Below, in pieces: positions 20,865 through 20,997 of a DNA stretch of 20,997 nt. The position numbers and the translations under genes are program-made. Within the stretch, counting starts at the first letter, position 1, and each line of letters opens with the position of its first letter. The DNA lies in the NCBI GenBank assembly GCA_903920975.1, contig CAIXNZ010000095.1, positions 1 through 20,997 on the forward strand, written 5' to 3'. Source of the stretch: Candidatus Falkowiibacteriota bacterium (GTDB lineage Bacteria > Patescibacteriota > Patescibacteriia > CAIXNZ01). The notes under the pieces were generated by a model. That model saw nothing but the letters and a program-made list of their open reading frames with translations, was not told the DNA's origin and ran no database searches.

Positions 20865-20997
20865 ATGCTAATCGACACTCATGCGCACATAAATTTTAAA
20901 GTTTTTGATAATGACCTTGAAAGTGTGATTAAGCGTTCTTTAGATAATAACACTTATTTTATTAATGTTGGCTCAAATTTTGAAACAAGCGAAAAAG
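20865..20997 (+). CDS. TatD-family metal-dependent hydrolase (5' part only)
   Basis: The window ends after 44 codons of this gene. The start MLIDTHAHINFKVFDNDLES carries the H-x-H metal-binding motif (His6, His8) that opens the TatD DNase/amidohydrolase barrel, and TYFINVGSNFETSEK matches the next conserved strand (the i.VG.d.e.s block). TatD proteins are Mg-dependent 3'-5' exonucleases or related hydrolases acting in the cytoplasm. Start ATG 20865 is set by the motif's place at the extreme N-terminus. There is no Shine-Dalgarno, and the gene follows a palindromic repeat cluster. The rest of the gene lies beyond the window. Confidence 0.85.
   Translation, partial: MLIDTHAHINFKVFDNDLESVIKRSLDNNTYFINVGSNFETSEK

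Overview
The window is an AT-rich, densely coding stretch of a bacterial chromosome. It most resembles a Candidatus Patescibacteria (CPR) genome. The reasons are: a VirD4-like ATPase with a CxxC-x17-CxxC zinc ribbon paired with a membrane protein; a split transketolase in a short pentose-phosphate operon; a large surface protein with the ~58-residue 'NRvkGkIlLQVq..GeAWY' repeat; compact versions of RsmI and MetG; very short gaps; and almost no Shine-Dalgarno sequences. UGA is used as a stop (FTR-like gene, rsmI, methyltransferase) and never inside a gene, so the UGA-to-glycine code of some CPR groups does not apply. The lineage assignment is inference.

Layout. (1) 1-1230: a sigma-70 region 4 plus HARE-HTH protein with a strong promoter and a terminator. 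(2) 1256-5200: a two-gene unit of membrane protein plus VirD4/TraG-like ATPase, ending in a perfect hairpin terminator. (3) 5205-12341: a long operon of rpiB, rpe, a rubredoxin/FTR-like redox protein, tktN, tktC, a secreted multidomain surface protein and a DUF2090-type aldolase. Spacing is -11 to +5 nt throughout, except where a REP-like repeat pair separates tktN from tktC. (4) 12358-12819: a GxxExxY gene between imperfect inverted repeats, then a PfkB sugar kinase, a methyltransferase, and a fossil copy of the kinase's last 13 codons. (5) 14697-15465: a divergent module of a minus-strand orphan protein and a 34-residue Cys-rich microprotein, bracketed by two GC-rich terminators sharing an 11-base core. 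(6) 15470-20782: rsmI, a REP-like element, an SGNH hydrolase, metG, an ABC-2 exporter pair, another REP cluster and a CvpA-like protein. (7) 20865-20997: the start of a TatD-family nuclease.

How the genes work together. rpiB, rpe and tktN/C make up most of the non-oxidative pentose phosphate branch that interconverts ribose-5-P, xylulose-5-P and triose/hexose phosphates. The downstream aldolase and PfkB kinase are the two halves of the IolC-type kinase/aldolase fusion seen in other bacteria, so region 3-4 looks like a sugar-phosphate island with a redox protein embedded in it. The VirD4-like pair and the surface protein fit envelope traffic.

The most unusual signals are structural: REP/REPIN-like repeats at three loci, a palindromic in-frame insertion in the VirD4-like gene, extended -10 promoters placed so that transcripts are leaderless or nearly so, insertion scars around the kinase gene, and the small divergent module with a microprotein.
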